Source: Sweltsa coloradensis (lineage: Eukaryota; Arthropoda; Insecta; Plecoptera; Chloroperlidae). From it: 64,000 nucleotides of DNA. The notes below the pieces were generated by a model, which saw only the letters and a list, made by a program, of their open reading frames with translations, was not told the DNA's origin and made no database searches. Each line of letters begins with the position of its first letter. The first letter of the stretch is position 1. The stretch spans positions 992,001 through 1,056,000 of the forward strand of contig JAMZAV010000438.1 of assembly GCA_024449915.1 (NCBI GenBank), read 5' to 3'. Both the position numbers and the translations under genes were made by a program. Below are positions 44,406 to 55,700 of the stretch, piece by piece.

Positions 44406-44690
44406 CTAGGGAAACGCCAAAGTCGTTGTTAGACGAGTGAGTGAGCCATGTGTTGAGTACTTACTAACATTACTTTTCTTCCCCCTACCTATAGGCCTCC
44501 CTAGCCTATCATAGGCTGGAGTGGCGCATTATGGCCTTACAGTTGACGTGTTCTTATACAAACTAAACTTAAAAACACTATTATTTATACCACAGTATAA
44601 TTATCTAACTTAAATGCAAATGTTCCCGGGTACTCAACACATGGCTCTCTCACTCGTCTAACAACGACTTTGGCGTTTCCCTAGTAATTT
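44406..44690. mobile_element. Foldback element, ~55-bp arms (ACTAGGGAAACGCC)
   Basis: ACTAGGGAAACGCCAAAGTC through CATGTGTTGAGTAC is repeated inverted at 44633-44688. Its first bases and the GTTGTTAGACGAGTGAG motif echo the ACTAGG-ended elements (ACTAGGAAAACGC, GTTGTTGGATGAGCG), so they may share an enzyme. Confidence 0.75.
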
Positions 44691-44889
44691 TCTTATTGGA
44701 GATTTTTGCCAATGGGACCTAGCTCGAAAACAAACAGTTTGCCAATTATTTTTCCCGGGGTCATTGACAAGCTGAACCCAATATTCTTGATTTCATTTTT
44801 TTTTTTTTATATAACTAGGCCTAATTAATAATCTAGCTTACACTGTAGACATTGCCTATAAAATACACAAATCTAGAAGTGCTTATCTT

Positions 44890-45000
44890 TTTGTAATTAT
44901 TATTTTTTTATTTAACTTCTACCTACCCTATTCAATTAAAAAAATTGATTTATAAAGGAGGACTATTAAATAAATCTAATTACATAATACTACACAAATA
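44890..45000 (-). mobile_element. LINE 3' end fragment, minus strand
   Basis: Inverse of the end at 11870-11945. It has the uninterrupted TATGTAATTAGATTTATTTA where the other copy has TAGGCCTA. Confidence 0.65.
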
Positions 45001-45705
45001 ATAATAATAATATAACATATTACGTAAACTGTACTGCCTTTTCTGTAAATTATCTATATTTTGTTTTGTAATTTGGGCAAGTGGTTTGGTCATAATATGC
45101 TTTTTATACCAAGAAGGGGTGTGATTTTGCCATTTGGAATGAATATTTTTGTGTGTTTGAGAGTATATTTGTGCACAGTTTCAAGACACGATGTTACAGT
45201 TATAAAGGGGCATTTTAAATTAGTACGATGCTCTAGTAGTATCGAAATGGAATAAAGAAGCAGGTTACAGCCAATTTAAGAAATTTTCCAAAACACCAAT
45301 TTTCGCAAATTTCTGTTTCAAGAAAATCGAAATATTCGTGTAAAATCACAGTTACAAATATAATTTTTTAAACAGTCATTTTATAGTAGAAGTATGCTAT
45401 AGATTATCTGGTAAAAAATAATTTTTTGGGGTAATAGCCGCTTTAAGTAAATATTTAAAATAGTAATATAAGATAGCTGTTTTGGTTTGTATTTGTATTT
45501 TATTTGCATTCATATTATAGGAGTTGTCAAGAAGTATTTTCTAATAGTAAAATTTTACTAAATCAATAAAGTTATTACAGCAGAAGTAAATTCCACTCAG
45601 CATTGAGTATCCGATAGTGCCAATCATCAACGTTAACAATAAGTGTTACCTGATGATACTGGGAATGTGATTATAATAATAAATGTATACATTAGTACAT
45701 AATAG

Positions 45706-46289
45706 GGTACTCTTTCGGATGGTATGCCCCAACTTTACAACACTACGCCAACATGGCGGTCAGTACTAACCTTTTTCACTAAAGCATCATTCACAATCAG
45801 TTCTAAGTCGTAAGGCGCAAGGTCTAAGGCGTAAGGCGTAAGTCGTAAGAAATGCTAGGCGTTTACAACAACCATATCATTTTTCATTGCTCCTGTGTAT
45901 TGCGCATGCGCGTACAGTCAGCTGTGGAGTTTCCTTGTTCGTGATTGGCTCGTCGTAAGAAACCGTCGTAAGAATTGGATTTTGGGCAATTCGTTACGAC
46001 ATAAACCATACGCCTTGCGACTTGGGACGTGTTGTGAACGTTCTGATTGAAATACATACTCTGCAATACAAATTATTACGCCTTAGGCCTTGCGCCTTAC
46101 GACTTGGAACTGATTGTGAATGATGCTTTAAATACTCCACCTACAAAACCTTTAACGTTGCCAATTTAAATATAAAACACTTTCAAAGGAAAAGTACTTT
46201 CGTTTGAAATAGCGACGTTAAAGGTTGAATTGTTTTTAATGGAAAAAAACAGTGTTGAAAAGTTGGGGCATACCATCCGAAAGAGTACC
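45706..46289. mobile_element. GGTACT-family MITE with near-perfect 8-bp duplication and a nested element
   Basis: Ends GGTACTCTTTCGGATGGTAT / exact inverse (39 of 40 bases); flanks CATAATAG and CATAATAA agree at 7 of 8. It has the CCTTTAACGTTGCCAATTTA / TAGCGACGTTAAAGGTT interior. A second element is inserted at 45782-46128. Confidence 0.85.
45782..46128. mobile_element. MITE with AAGCATCATTCACAATC ends and TA duplication
   Basis: About 50-bp inverted ends: AAGCATCATTCACAATCAGT, then TCTAAGTCGTAAGGCGCAAGG, mirrored at 46083-46128. TA on both sides (45780-45781, 46129-46130). The interior repeats GTCGTAAGAA. It splits the GGTACT element. Confidence 0.85.
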
Positions 46290-46387
46290 CATAATAATGT
46301 ACTTCATAAATGGTTATAGTAGAAAAGAAATAGAAGAAGAAAGCAAGAAAGTATATAGGCCCAGCCTATTTTTTAACACTTAATAAA

Positions 46388-46458
46388 CAAATAAATAAAT
46401 TCGTAATTAGACTTTAGGATCTACCCACTCAGTCACAAAACTTATTTTCAGTGGGGGA
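46388..46458 (-). mobile_element. 5'-truncated, diverged SINE tail
   Basis: ATAAATAAATTCG, ATCTACCCACTCAGTCACAA and TTTTCAGTGGGGGA match the 3' end of the 5S-derived SINE. Confidence 0.65.
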
Positions 46459-46539
46459 AAAGATAATTTGAAAGGTTTATCCAACAGTTTATTTCACTTT
46501 GAAAGCTGCTATCTGAGTCTTATTGTATTTATTATTTAG

Positions 46540-46795
46540 GAATTTATTATTGTATGTACTGATAAACACTTGTAGACAGTGTAAATGTATGCATGCATCG
46601 AAAATGTTCAAGTATATGCGTTACAATATAGCCAATGTGCACCGTTCCTATGCAGACTCATTGAATTACCGCGCCGCATTGACCTCAGTCACGTGGTTTG
46701 CCTCGTTTCGATGTTGGTCCGTCTCGCGGCGGTCGCTAGCGTTGGCTTGCTTCCTCTACCAACTATCCATGCTCTAAGCTAGGCATAGGGTAGGG
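46540..46795 (+). repeat. ~240-bp inverted duplication, arm 2
   Basis: Partner of 43672-43920. It keeps CACGTGG, CCGCGCCGC and CTACCAACTATCCATGCTCT. Compared with arm 1 it lacks GGCTA at a TA site (TTGTATGTAC against TTGTAGGCTATGTAC). Confidence 0.75.
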
Positions 46796-47464
46796 CCTAG
46801 GTCTAGCCTAGAAACATGACTTGTGGCTCTAGGTAGGGTAGGGTAGGCTAGGCCTAGGCCTAGGGCCTCGAGGCTAGGAGCCCAGACAATTTGAACTAGG
46901 CCCAAGCCTACTGTAGGCCTGCCTTCCTAGGCTACGTTACGTATGAATGTTGAGCCTAGGCCCTACCCTAGCCCGTTCTTTTTCTTTCCATGCCCTCTGT
47001 TTATATTTACCTGTCACCTAAGAAAATATCTCTGCAGTAGAGTATAGGCCGGCCTAGGTAGGGCTAGAGCCTCGGGCTAGATAAACGAAAATATACGCAC
47101 CACTCAAAGTATTACTCAGCAGGTCTAGATCGTGTTATAAAATTGTCGACCTTGTCAATTCCTAGTTCCTATGCTAGCTAGCCTACCAAACCATGGAAAG
47201 TGATGATATGATTATTAACAACCAGGTAAAACAGGCCTTGCGAAACCAGTCACTCTGTGGCCTTCATTAGTAATGACTTGCAGCTAGATCTACAATTAAA
47301 CACACAGCCTTCTCAACAAACGAGAGCGCCAAAGTCATGCGATATTCAAACATCTCTTATGATTCAGATTCAGATTAGTGGTTCGTGGCGTTCTAATGTA
47401 AATGTTTGCTTGGACATAGAGCTCAGTGGCTTGGACTTATAATCGAACCATGGGTACTATTACT
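46796..47464. other. No gene seen; very dense TAGGCCTA
   Basis: The stretch 46795-46995 consists largely of CTAGGCCTAGG-type overlapping motifs, the densest in the window. Confidence 0.5.
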
Positions 47465-48233
47465 ACTAGGAAAACGCTTAAGTCCCGCCGCGTTGTTGGA
47501 TGAGCGTAATTGGTGCATTGAGCTGCCATGTGTTATGCAAATTTTCTGTTGTTCTGTGGCAAAATCATTACTAAGTTGAATTTTTTTTTAAATTTAATTA
47601 AATTAAATTAAATTAACTTCAATTTTTTAATTTATTAATCGTAATTGTTAAAAAAAATCGTAAAATTGCGATTTTTATAAGAAATAATTTCTCGATTGCG
47701 CTCAAATTTAACACTAATATATAAATTCATAAAATTAAGGTTCTGCGAAAAAATCATTACAATCGGATAAAGCATGTAGGTGTTATAAGTCAAAGAATTG
47801 TTTAAAAAAAGAAAAAAACCGTAAAATTTCGATTTTTATGATAAATATTTTTTCAATTGCGCTCAAAATTCACAAGAATATCTAAATTCAAAAAATAAAG
47901 GTTCTGTGCAAAAATCATTAAAATCAGATAAAGGATGTAGGTGTTATAAGTCGAAGAAATTTTTAAAAAATCGAAAAAAATCGTAAAATTGCGATTTTTA
48001 TGAGAAATAATTTTCCGATTGCGCTCAAAAACGTGGCAGTTCTAAGTTCAGAGATTTCGAAGGCCTCCATAAAATTTCATCTCAATCGGAATATCGGTTT
48101 AGCCGGAATCGTGCGGACAAACAGACAAAAATACAAAAAGAAAAAAAGAAAAAAAAAAGAAAAAAAAACATTCCGGATTTTTTTCTCCAGTGTAGTAGAA
48201 TGGAATCTTCGCTTCGCTCGCTACGCTCATCCA
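47465..48233 (+). mobile_element. ACTAGG-ended element, near-complete copy
   Basis: Starts ACTAGGAAAACGCTTAAGTC then GCGTTGTTGGATGAGCG; ends TCTCCAGTGTAGTAGAATGG and CGCTCGCTACGCTCATCCAA. Three internal units with ATCGTAAAATTGCGATTTTT. No coding capacity. Confidence 0.7.
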
Positions 48234-48286
48234 ACTAGGGCCGCAGGCCGTACTATGCTATACTATTCTAAGTCCATGATCTAACT

Positions 48287-48685
48287 ATGGTTCGAACCAA
48301 GGATACTATAACAACACTAAAATATGCTATCTCCATGTGGGGAAATTCGAAAAATTCGCAAGATGCTTTTATACTGCAAAAGAGAGCAATCAGGACCATT
48401 GCACGCCTAAAAAATATGGAATCATGTAGAGAAGCTTTTAAAAATCTTCAAATCATGGCCATGCTAATCCTATACATTTTAGAAATTTTAAAACAAACTA
48501 TTAAAAAAAGCAGACAGGATTTCACATCAAACACACACACACGTTCATTCATGCGCACAGCACACGACAGAAAGAGCTCTTCATACCAGCCAATACAAAA
48601 CAAAAAGGGACAAACATCAATATATAGGCATAGACCAAAGATGGTAGTATATATAACCTGTCTACCTGACTACCTCCTAACATAA
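48287..48685 (+). pseudogene. LINE ORF2 C-terminal fragment
   Basis: Open frame with YAISMWGNSKNSQDAFILQK, then RAIRTIARLKNMESCREAFK and LYILEILKQTIKKS: the region after the reverse transcriptase in CR1/Jockey-type LINEs. 5'-truncated; the preceding ACTAGG element abuts within ~50 bp. Distinct in sequence from the LINE at 5700-9235. Confidence 0.75.
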
Positions 48686-48689
48686 AAAG

Positions 48690-49560
48690 CTTGATAAATA
48701 CAGACAAACAGATACTAGCAATGTGCATGGTGCATGCATGGTGGAGGATTAATGGTACCTATTTAAAAGAATAAGGACAAATAATATGCCCAGATAAAAT
48801 ATAACATACGAACCAACATCTCTGGCACGCGCAGGCCGAAATTACTAGTTCAAACTTATCGCGCCATTCCTAAGTAGAAAGCCTCGCAACGCGCGCAACT
48901 TATGTCCAGATTAGCCAATAGAACACCCTACTCTAGCCAGAGACTTGTCACTTCTCATGTTATCAACATTCTACTAATATTGTAATGTTCAATAATCTAT
49001 GATCTCCAAACTATCACTATGGTTGTAATTAAAAGTTCATAAACCCGTCAAGATCAACGTCAAGATACACCACTATATTTTTGTGTAGTTGGGTACATTG
49101 TATTTTGACATTTTTGTTGTTTGCAGCAGCTGGAGACTGGACTTTGGCTGATCCTCTATGGGCTGATCTCTTCGTTTGTCCTCGATGTGAATCATGTACG
49201 TGTATTTCAAGAGTCTAAATAATATGAAGTTCTAGATTGATTCGGTTTGCTTACACTAAAAAAATGTGATATCAAATAATAAATAGTTTGATTTGTACCG
49301 TTAATAAACGCACCCGGCTCCGACAGTGGCTCCGACTTTGAAAATTGAAACTAGATTACGATTTGGTGACGTCACTACACGTGAGCATGAAGGCGTACTA
49401 GACTAGTGCCGCTACTTTTAAAGTGAAATCTGTGTCGAACAGCGGGACTGGTGAAAGTTCTGTCCTTTCTCCAGAATAAGTTTATTTCTGAGACGAGAAT
49501 ATAATTGGAGCCCAGTCATTCCACTTTACACTGGCATGAGCCTGATAAACGAATACTGAA
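48690..49560. other. 5' flank of the DHRSX-like gene
   Basis: Probable promoter and 5' UTR; GTGACGTCACTAC at 49367-49379 contains a perfect CRE-like TGACGTCA about 190 bp before the ATG. Whether it is used cannot be told. A TTTGCAG|CAGCTGGAG acceptor-like site at 49126 could belong to an upstream exon but has no family match. Confidence 0.4.
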
Positions 49561-49726
49561 ATGTATTTAATTTTTGCTGCAGTGATCATTCCTATTTTAA
49601 CATTATTTTTTTACAAGAAAAAATGTATTCAATTTGGACAAAAGTTAAAATTCTCTATATTGTACTTAGTAATGGGTGCAAGAGAAAACGTTGAAGATAT
49701 TATTAACCGCAGAAAAAACAACACAG
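49561..49726 (+). CDS. DHRSX: DHRSX-like exon 1 (N-terminal membrane anchor)
   Basis: Begins ATGTATTTAATTTTTGC and encodes a hydrophobic segment (LIFAAVIIPILTLFF), then Lys-rich sequence, typical of an N-terminally anchored SDR. The donor is ACAG|GTAGGT, phase 1. The ATG is the first in this frame next to the hydrophobic segment. Confidence 0.85.
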
Positions 49727-52700
49727 GTAGGTCCTATGTGTCATATTTTGCCACACAGGTTTTGACTAGCCTATGATGTTATTGTTATCCATTAATAATA
49801 TAGGCTAATAATACACCTTTATTCGGTCTTTGCAGCCAAAGCTGTTTGCCTTTGAAATGACTTAAGATTTCTGCTGTGATGATTTTTAATTTAGTATCTT
49901 TCTTCCATACTGAAACCAATATTGTTTACTCATTCATGACTCTTGACGAGACTTCCCTATTAAAATGACCACCATCTCAACATGTAGGTAACTAGTCCTT
50001 TATATTTTGTATTGCTGATTTTTTTGGCAATAGGTTTTGAGAAGTCAACTTTATGACACAAATGATAGGCCTACAACACGTTCCGTTTTTCAGAACATTT
50101 TTAGAAACTCGATTACTTTTAGTGAACTGATTACGGTAAGTTTATAGCTTGGGGAAAAACGCTGTCTAGATTAACGGAAACTTATATCTTACAGTTCAAA
50201 CTTGGAAGGCTCAAATGTGAACTCTTTGATAGATGTCATGCCAACAAGTTTTTAATTTCTATAAATTTAAATTATTTTACTTTACGTACAAAACAACACA
50301 GGCTTGTCCATGATTTCAATTCATCGTTTCATTATTGTTGTGAATGTAACTAGCTAACTGCCAAATGCCGATGAATTCACGGCTATGGCCTTGACTCACA
50401 TGCCACCATACTTATTTAACTGGTTGGGTGTGTTACAAATAGGTGTAAACTTGTTAACTCTGTTATAGTTCTATTGCCACGGCCTGGTGACGTTGCTGTA
50501 ATAACTGGTGGTGCTCGTGGGATTGGCATTGAGGTTGTCAAGAAGCTGCTACATAGCGACATGTTCGTAATCATTGGTGAATACAATTTTTGTACAAAAG
50601 TGACTTACAATCTGGATTTGGAAGCTCACTCACAAACTTAAATTATACCCTATATTAAATTACATTTTTCCAGGATGTCGAAATGTTGAAGTTGGTCAGA
50701 AAGCCTGCGACAATATACGTAAATCTGGAGTGAGTGGCGGGGATTTAATATGCTACCCGCTAGATGTATCTTCAATGGCTTCCATAAAATCATTTGCTAC
50801 TGATGTTTTGACAAATCATCCTAAAATTCATTATCTTATCAACAACGGTAAGCTCTATAATTAATATAGGCCTATTATCCTTTTTTAGTTTCCGATATCT
50901 GCCTTCCAACATTTATCCTGTGCACCTACCTGTAGGGAGAAATTTCCTTATTGAAAATAACATAAATGCTGTTTTACATGATGTTATCAATTAAATCATA
51001 TCTAGCAACAAGTTTACCAGTTTCCCTGCAGTATGGTAGGCCTATACCAAGAATAGAATAATTTGGCCTGTTCCAGAAGAGTCAGTGGCGTGGCGAACAT
51101 ACCAAATCGGAGCCCAGGCACCGATACCAAAAGGGGTGGGTGGGTGGTCCCCCAGGGACCCACCCACCCCTTTACTTTTTAATGAATCATAATATTTCAT
51201 ATACTTTATATGACTATTTTAATTGTTATAATCACATCTACTGAATTGTATGGCTACAGCTCTTTACTTACATTAGAGTTTTACTGGACTGTGTTGTAAA
51301 AGTTTGTCATGAAAATGATTTTTTAGTAAAAGTGCAGACAACATGCATGATGGATATTCATCCAGTAGTTCTCAACTCAACTTATAACAGGTAGCAATCC
51401 AACAATTATGCTAAATGAATAGACACGTTCGTCATACTATAACTGCTTTCATTTGATTGAATAGATTGATTTGAGGAATTTATAAATTAAATAACAGCTG
51501 GTGGCATGGAGGAAGTCTAGAACATTTTCGTTTCTGGACCTATTGAATTGAATTATTTCCAGTACAATTTCTAGATAAAAGAGCATTGATTTCAATGAAA
51601 TCGAGACAGCAAGTTTGTCCGTAAAAGAATAAATCGTATCTTTTCTCTTCGAATATTGCTAACAAAGTGTTCCTTCAAAACTCACAGATTTGTACCAAAT
51701 TAACTTAAATAATCATTTTCCCGAAAACAAGCCCACGGAGCCCCTAGTTTTCATTATTATGCGTTTCAGTAGTTTTCCTAAATCCCAAATAATGGCTCTG
51801 CCAATAAACGGAGATAACGAACAAAATAACCAAATTGATTTCCAAAATGCACAGATTATCTAACGATCTAGGACATACATTTTTTTTTTCAAATGGGAAG
51901 GCCCCCGGATTCCTGTTGTAGGTACTAAATTCTTCATTGATTACTTCCATGTGTATTTTTTCCCAAATTCTGGCTATGCCGCTGCGAGGAGGAGAAGAGG
52001 AATAACACACCGTTGGCTCAACAGTTCAACAATTAAAACATAAGCGCAATCTGTTCAGCGATTCGGCTGATTTTTATAGTACACACTAGCACACACACGC
52101 ACAGTCACAGAATAAGCGCCGTTTATCTTGAATAGTAATCCTCATTCGCTTTGCTCACTCGTCTAATAAATCATATTAATTGCCGGTAAAGAGCACCAAA
52201 TCCATTCTATGATCACCAAAATTAAAAAATTCCCTGCGGGGCTAATCTGGGGAAGACAAAAAAGAATAACAAACCGTTGGCTTTATGAGTTCAAAAAGAA
52301 AACATAATATTTTCAGCTATTTCATAAATTTAATTACATAAAAATAGGCTATCAACATCTATAAAATCATATTAATTGCTGGTAAAACGCACCAAATCCA
52401 TTCTAGGATGACCAAAATTGAAAAAATTCCCTGCGGGGCTAAACTGTGGAAGACTAAAAAGAATGATAAACCGTTGGTTTTATATGAGTTCAACAGAAAA
52501 AAAAATCAGCGATTTCATTAAAATTTCATTACATAAAAGTGAGGCTATCAACATCTCTAAAATCATATTAATTGCTGCTAAAACGCACCAAATCCATTCT
52601 AGGATCATCAAAATTGAAAAAAATCCCTGCGGAGCTAAACTGGGGGCACGCCCCCAGACCCCCTTGTTGCCCACGAAAGTAGGGGATGGGTATAGTTAAA

Positions 52701-55700
52701 ATATTGGAGGCACCGATCACTCTTAGTAGTTCGCCACGCCACTGAGAAGAGTTGTGTGGACACAGATGAACGCCATCCAAACAATGTTTTTTTTGTACAG
52801 ATTAATGTCGATTCATTATGTTCCGTTCATTATGAAACCATTCTGAACGTAGGCCTACAAATTAAGAAAACTATGTATCTCACAGTCGGAAAGTTTTGTG
52901 GGAAAAGCATTCCTTTTCCTTTGCGGCAACTTGGAATGAATTTAACATTAATACCGGTAATGAAAATTTCCTAAAGCTGTCGAATTCTGCCGAATTCATT
53001 AGTGAAATAAAATTATGAACTCAACAACTCTATTTTCAGTTTCACACTTTACTGCCTGTAGGCATAATACAAGTTTGAAATTGGCCTGGTATTTGGGACT
53101 TTCTATTCTTTCAAAAAAGGACAATTAGTTTGTTTTTTTGTGGGGGGCGGGGGAACTTTTTGGAGAATTTTCATTCAATTTAAAGAGACTTTCCATGCAA
53201 AGAACTTGCAAGTTCCTATTTTTAAGAGTAATGAGAACATGACTTAGGACTAGGTAGTTCCTTTTTTGGTCATAGTAAGTTAACTGATTGAAGTCCATAT
53301 TTTGGGGAACTTACCGAGACTGGTACTAACAATAGGCCTATTGTTTGCTTTCAGCCGGTATCATGTTTGTGCCTCACTCACTGACAGTAGATGGTTTTGA
53401 AAACCAGTTTGCAACCAACTACCTTGGTCATTGCTACTTGTCACACTTGCTACTTCCAAGGCTCGCAGCCAGTGGCAAAAGCAGCGGCAAGCATTCTCGG
53501 ATTGTGAACGTGTCATCCTGCATCCACTACTTGGGAGATATTAATTTCCAAGATCTGGCTATGAAGTAATCAAATGCACATATACCTATTTGCTACACTA
53601 ACATCATTATTAGCGGTGGGAGTTAAACGTTAAAACGTCCCGTGTTCATAAGGAATCAAACAAATGAAATTAAATTATCATTTTTGTCTCTTAACTATTA
53701 AAAAATACTGTACCCTTGTTTTCTAGCCACAATTGACGTCGGCCTATTTCTGTTGTAGATGTTGTTAACTGTTATACACAAGCATTGGCTTAACTAGGGG
53801 GGGGGGGGGGTGACCGCTACCCTAAATTTAGTCAGAGGGGGGGGGGGGGGGGGGGTCACAATTTAGTGTCAAGGTATTGTAAAATGACATTAAAACTGAT
53901 AATCTTCACAATTTTATTAATTATCGACAAAACCACACTAAAACCTAGTAGAAAAACACCATTTGTAATGTAAAAAACTAAAACTAAAAATAATTCTAGG
54001 GCTCAGCACCCAAGATCCCACTGGCGGTTTTTACGGTGTAGGTAGGCCTACATGGATGTGACAATATTGCAAAACCTGATCAGTCATGAAAAATAGCCTA
54101 ACAAACCCAAATTTAATTATTATGAGATAAACTTAATTTTAGAAAATAAATGAAAAGCCCACATAATTTGAGTCAATTATTCTCTACCCAATGTGGGAGT
54201 TACAAGCGTGCTTATTACTTTAGGGAATTATAGGTTTAGTCTAAACATAATGGTGAAACGCATTTAACCACAATTAACACGCAAGTGACAGTGCAGCCTC
54301 AACCATATAGCAGACATCTTTCGTGTATTCGGCACCACGAAATAAATAACAAAAAAATAATTCCTAAATAAGAGAAAAATATTAAATTAATTTCATAATG
54401 ATCTTAAAATGAGCAAAATCTAACTACCTTCAACAAAATGTTCCAGACACATAGCATATTTCATTGCCTATAATAAACACTTTGTGAGACCTCTTAGTTC
54501 ATATTGTCTGGTATAAGTAAGTATCTATGTACCGGTACTTACTCCTAAACAAATAAACTTTTTTATTGAGGTTTATTGAGGCAGTGCCCCCAAACCCCCC
54601 AAGATGTAGTCTACTTGTTAAAATTTCCAACCTATCAATTGCAAACCTGCAATAGTGTCATGCGAGTATACCGTGTAAACCCAAAACAAAATATAACCCC
54701 TGCAGCGAACATAAAACAAATCAGGGTATATGCTATCTAGGTGCCCGTTAGGGCGTCACAGCCAAGCCGCGGTGCGCTACACACTCAAGCACCTTACATA
54801 GCAAGCAGAGTTGGGGTGATTTCGAGGTGTTACCCAGCCGTCTTGAAACGTGATTTGAACTTGAAAACTATCAAAATCGAGGGGATTTAGGTATCTGACA
54901 ACACATGCCAAATTTGGTTGGGGTACGAGCATTCCTTCTTGGTGAAAAAATGGCTTGAAACATTCTCAAAATCAATTTAAGCAGTGGCGGCTCGTGGGGT
55001 TTAAAATAGGCAGGGCACAATATATTTGAATGGACTTGCGTGGGCTACAAGGGGTCTGGGGTGAAGCCCCAGCCGCCGCCGTCGAAAATTTTTGGCATAT
55101 ATTTAGCTCCAAGACAGCCTTTACAGCGATTTGAGCAAGGGAGAACTATACACATAACACAAAAATATTTTCAATATTTGAGCTGAGAGCTTGCGCACCT
55201 AGGCTAGAGCCTAGTTAGCCTAATGGTTAATACGGGCCTGGGCACAAATCAGTTATCATTTAAAAATGGTAATTTGTCTATATTTTTCGGTCGGTCTTCG
55301 TAACTTAAATGTTTATATTTTAAATACCTCACCTCTTTCATTTTCTGGTAAGACTGTTCACTGTTGTGTGTGTTGTTGTTTGTTCAGATAAAAACCACAC
55401 ATAATTATAAACGCTGCACACACATATAACACAACACACCCGCACAACGCAGCGCGTAACGTGTTCTCCTTACAACAGCTCTGGGCGTACTAAAATCTTG
55501 CCCATCCTGCCCGAGTTCCAACGCTTATTGCGAAGCAAAGATTCGGCTATTTCCGACTAAAACTGACTGCGCAGGCGCGCGTTGTTCGCTGTTTCCTTAC
55601 CGCACGCGCGTTCACATTGAAAATACTAACTATTTGATTTTATGTAAATGTGTACCACGACGTCTACAACTCGTAAATGTGAGTGATTGTTGGCGGGAAG

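Noticed and set aside
49126..49200. Possible extra exon upstream of DHRSX (TTTGCAG acceptor, GTACGTG donor)
   Set aside because: No start codon context joins it to exon 1 and the translation matches nothing I know; it could at most be 5' UTR.
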